A stretch of DNA of 21,917 nt, taken from the IMG/VR virus record IMGVR_UViG_3300035698_001427, positions 1 to 21,917 of that record; one strand, written 5' to 3'. This document shows, one piece after another, positions 21,255 to 21,917 of the stretch. Each line of letters starts with the position of its first letter. Position 1 is the stretch's first letter. The notes below the pieces were generated by a model. It saw only the letters and a list, made by a program, of their open reading frames with translations. It was not told where the DNA came from and searched no databases. The position numbers and the translations under genes are program-made. The DNA is from a virus.

Positions 21255-21410
21255 TCAAACAGTATCAGATGTGGAGTTTATGCCACAGAGAGTGTTGTAG
21301 TCATTCTCACTTTGGATAGTGTCTTCGTCCGTTTCACCGTAGTGCTCTAAGCAATATTCATAATGCTCTAGTGCTTGATCACGGTCTAGAATAAGTTGTT
21401 CTATTGTCAT
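21255..21410 (-). CDS. Small acidic hypothetical protein (51 aa)
   Basis: The ATG at 21410 opens a 51-codon frame ending with TGA at 21255. The start has a modest AAGG site about 11 bases upstream, and a near-consensus promoter lies 46-73 bases upstream. The protein is acidic: a helical start (TIEQLILDRDQALEHYEYCL) leads into HYGETDEDTIQSEND and a polar tail; there are no membrane segments. I do not recognise a family. The gene fills the space between two strong promoters exactly, which supports it being real. Confidence 0.5.
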   Translation of the reverse strand: MTIEQLILDRDQALEHYEYCLEHYGETDEDTIQSENDYNTLCGINSTSDTV

Positions 21411-21455
21411 TACGCTGTGCCTTTTGTTTGCCTAAGCATTATTGCCTATACATTA

Positions 21456-21483
21456 AGTATAGCACCAATACACAGTTTGTCAA
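21456..21483 (-). promoter_or_regulatory. Near-consensus sigma70 promoter TTGACA-16-TATACT
   Basis: On the minus strand a perfect TTGACA (21478-21483) is followed after 16 bases by TATACT (21456-21461), with TGC in front (extended -10). It points at the 51-aa gene start at 21410. The region upstream of the -35 is AT-rich with a tandem repeat. Confidence 0.8.
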
Positions 21484-21506
21484 CCTTTATAAATCCCTTA
21501 TAAATC
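21484..21506. repeat. Tandem direct repeat CCTTTATAAATC / CCTTATAAATC
   Basis: Two adjacent near-identical 12- and 11-base units, differing by one T, abut the -35 box of the promoter at 21456-21483. They could be an AT-rich UP-like element or a pair of protein sites. Confidence 0.45.
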
Positions 21507-21555
21507 AAGAGGTTACGTGTCCAGGCTTGCTAAGTCATTGATATCATTGAGGAAT

Positions 21556-21917
21556 TTATTTTATCCCATTTGCATTTATTCTACAACTAATGAACTCATT
21601 GTAGTAGGTGTCATCGTACAACACGTTTAAGTCAAATTGCAGTTTGGTTTCCCAATATGCCATCATTGTCTTGTTTGCACATAAGTGCAGGATCTCTCGT
21701 GTTATTGTATGTGGTTCAAGTTTCTCAATGTCTGCACTGAGTCTCTTGCTGCTTCCATAATACCCTTGCCAATTGGTTTCCACACGACTATGTCGCTTAT
21801 TAGACTTACCTTTGAGGGGTTTGCGTTTGAGGATGCTCCACAAGTTCTTCTTACCTATATACTTCATTCCTGTTGAAGTGTTAGTAATGCAATAAACAAA
21901 CCCTTGATATTCTTCAG
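21556..21917 (-). CDS. GIY-YIG-type nuclease, 5' end beyond the window
   Basis: The frame is open through the right edge of the window. Although an ATG exists at 21867, the codons before it (21868-21915) encode EEYQGFVYCITNTSTG, and reading through gives GFVYCITNTSTGMKYIGKK, the GIY-YIG core (VY...YIG). The ATG is therefore internal and the real start lies outside. After the core come a Lys-rich segment (KRKPLKGKSNKR), WQGYYGSSKRLSADIEKL and the conserved region TREILHLCANKTMMAYWETK with the Glu expected for the GIY-YIG active site. Similar compact proteins are common free-standing nucleases in T4-like and other marine phages, often called Seg-like homing endonucleases. Whether this one homes or does other DNA work cannot be told. 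Confidence 0.85.
   Translation of the reverse strand, partial: EEYQGFVYCITNTSTGMKYIGKKNLWSILKRKPLKGKSNKRHSRVETNWQGYYGSSKRLSADIEKLEPHTITREILHLCANKTMMAYWETKLQFDLNVLYDDTYYNEFISCRINANGIK

Noticed and set aside
1-21917. tRNA genes, CRISPR arrays, attachment sites, insertion sequences
   Set aside because: No cloverleaf, regular spacer-repeat pattern, transposase or integrase could be seen; the few repeats found are short and tied to gene starts.

Overview
The window is one contiguous piece of a tailed double-stranded DNA phage (or a prophage/viral contig). Every convincing gene reads on the minus strand, so transcription runs from the right end (21917) to the left end (1). The DNA is AT-rich. The gene set (HK97-type head, lambda-like tail with a G/GT frameshift, tape measure and J-like hub, and no sheath or baseplate wedge genes) points to a siphovirus. 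The tail-fibre protein style (LamG lectin domain, 'DTTPQLGG' motif, Calx-beta-like repeats) is typical of marine and cyanobacterial phages. The host cannot be named from the sequence. No integrase, lysis, replication, tRNA or CRISPR genes are present.

Layout in transcription order. (1) Right edge, 21917-20478: the end of a GIY-YIG nuclease that starts outside the window, then a small-gene cluster (51, 142 and about 74 aa) served by two near-perfect sigma70-type promoters and closed by a rho-independent terminator. (2) 20443-18296: two small related GW-x-x-DN proteins, a 76-aa coiled-coil protein in the small-terminase position, and the large terminase. (3) 18282-13479: portal, MuF-like head protein, a 20-aa lysine-rich peptide, scaffold-like protein, major capsid protein and two head-tail joining proteins. 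(4) 13468-11925: major tail tube protein, a strong terminator, a 57-aa helical protein, tail assembly chaperones with a G GGA AAC -1 frameshift site, and an HK97-gp10-like tail completion protein. (5) 11920-8512: tape measure and two distal minor tail proteins. (6) 8515-3413: a J-like central hub that appears split in two (255 aa and 614 aa) by an 826-aa gene carrying a predicted beta-propeller. (7) 3300-1: four host-recognition or fibre-associated genes, the last cut by the window edge.

The genes are tightly packed, with many ATGA, TAATG or GTGA/TGATG overlaps, so most translation is probably coupled. Transcription looks layered. Consensus bacterial promoters precede the small rightmost genes. 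After their terminator, T4-late-like TATAAATA octamers lie in front of the packaging genes and in front of the scaffold/capsid genes. Related GCTAAATACA elements lie after the tail-tube terminator and in front of the fibre genes.

The most interesting points are the split hub with an intervening propeller gene, the frameshifted chaperone whose downstream part has no credible start of its own, several very small genes (20, 51 and 57 aa), and the promoter/terminator arrangement. All functions are read from sequence motifs by eye; no database search was run.
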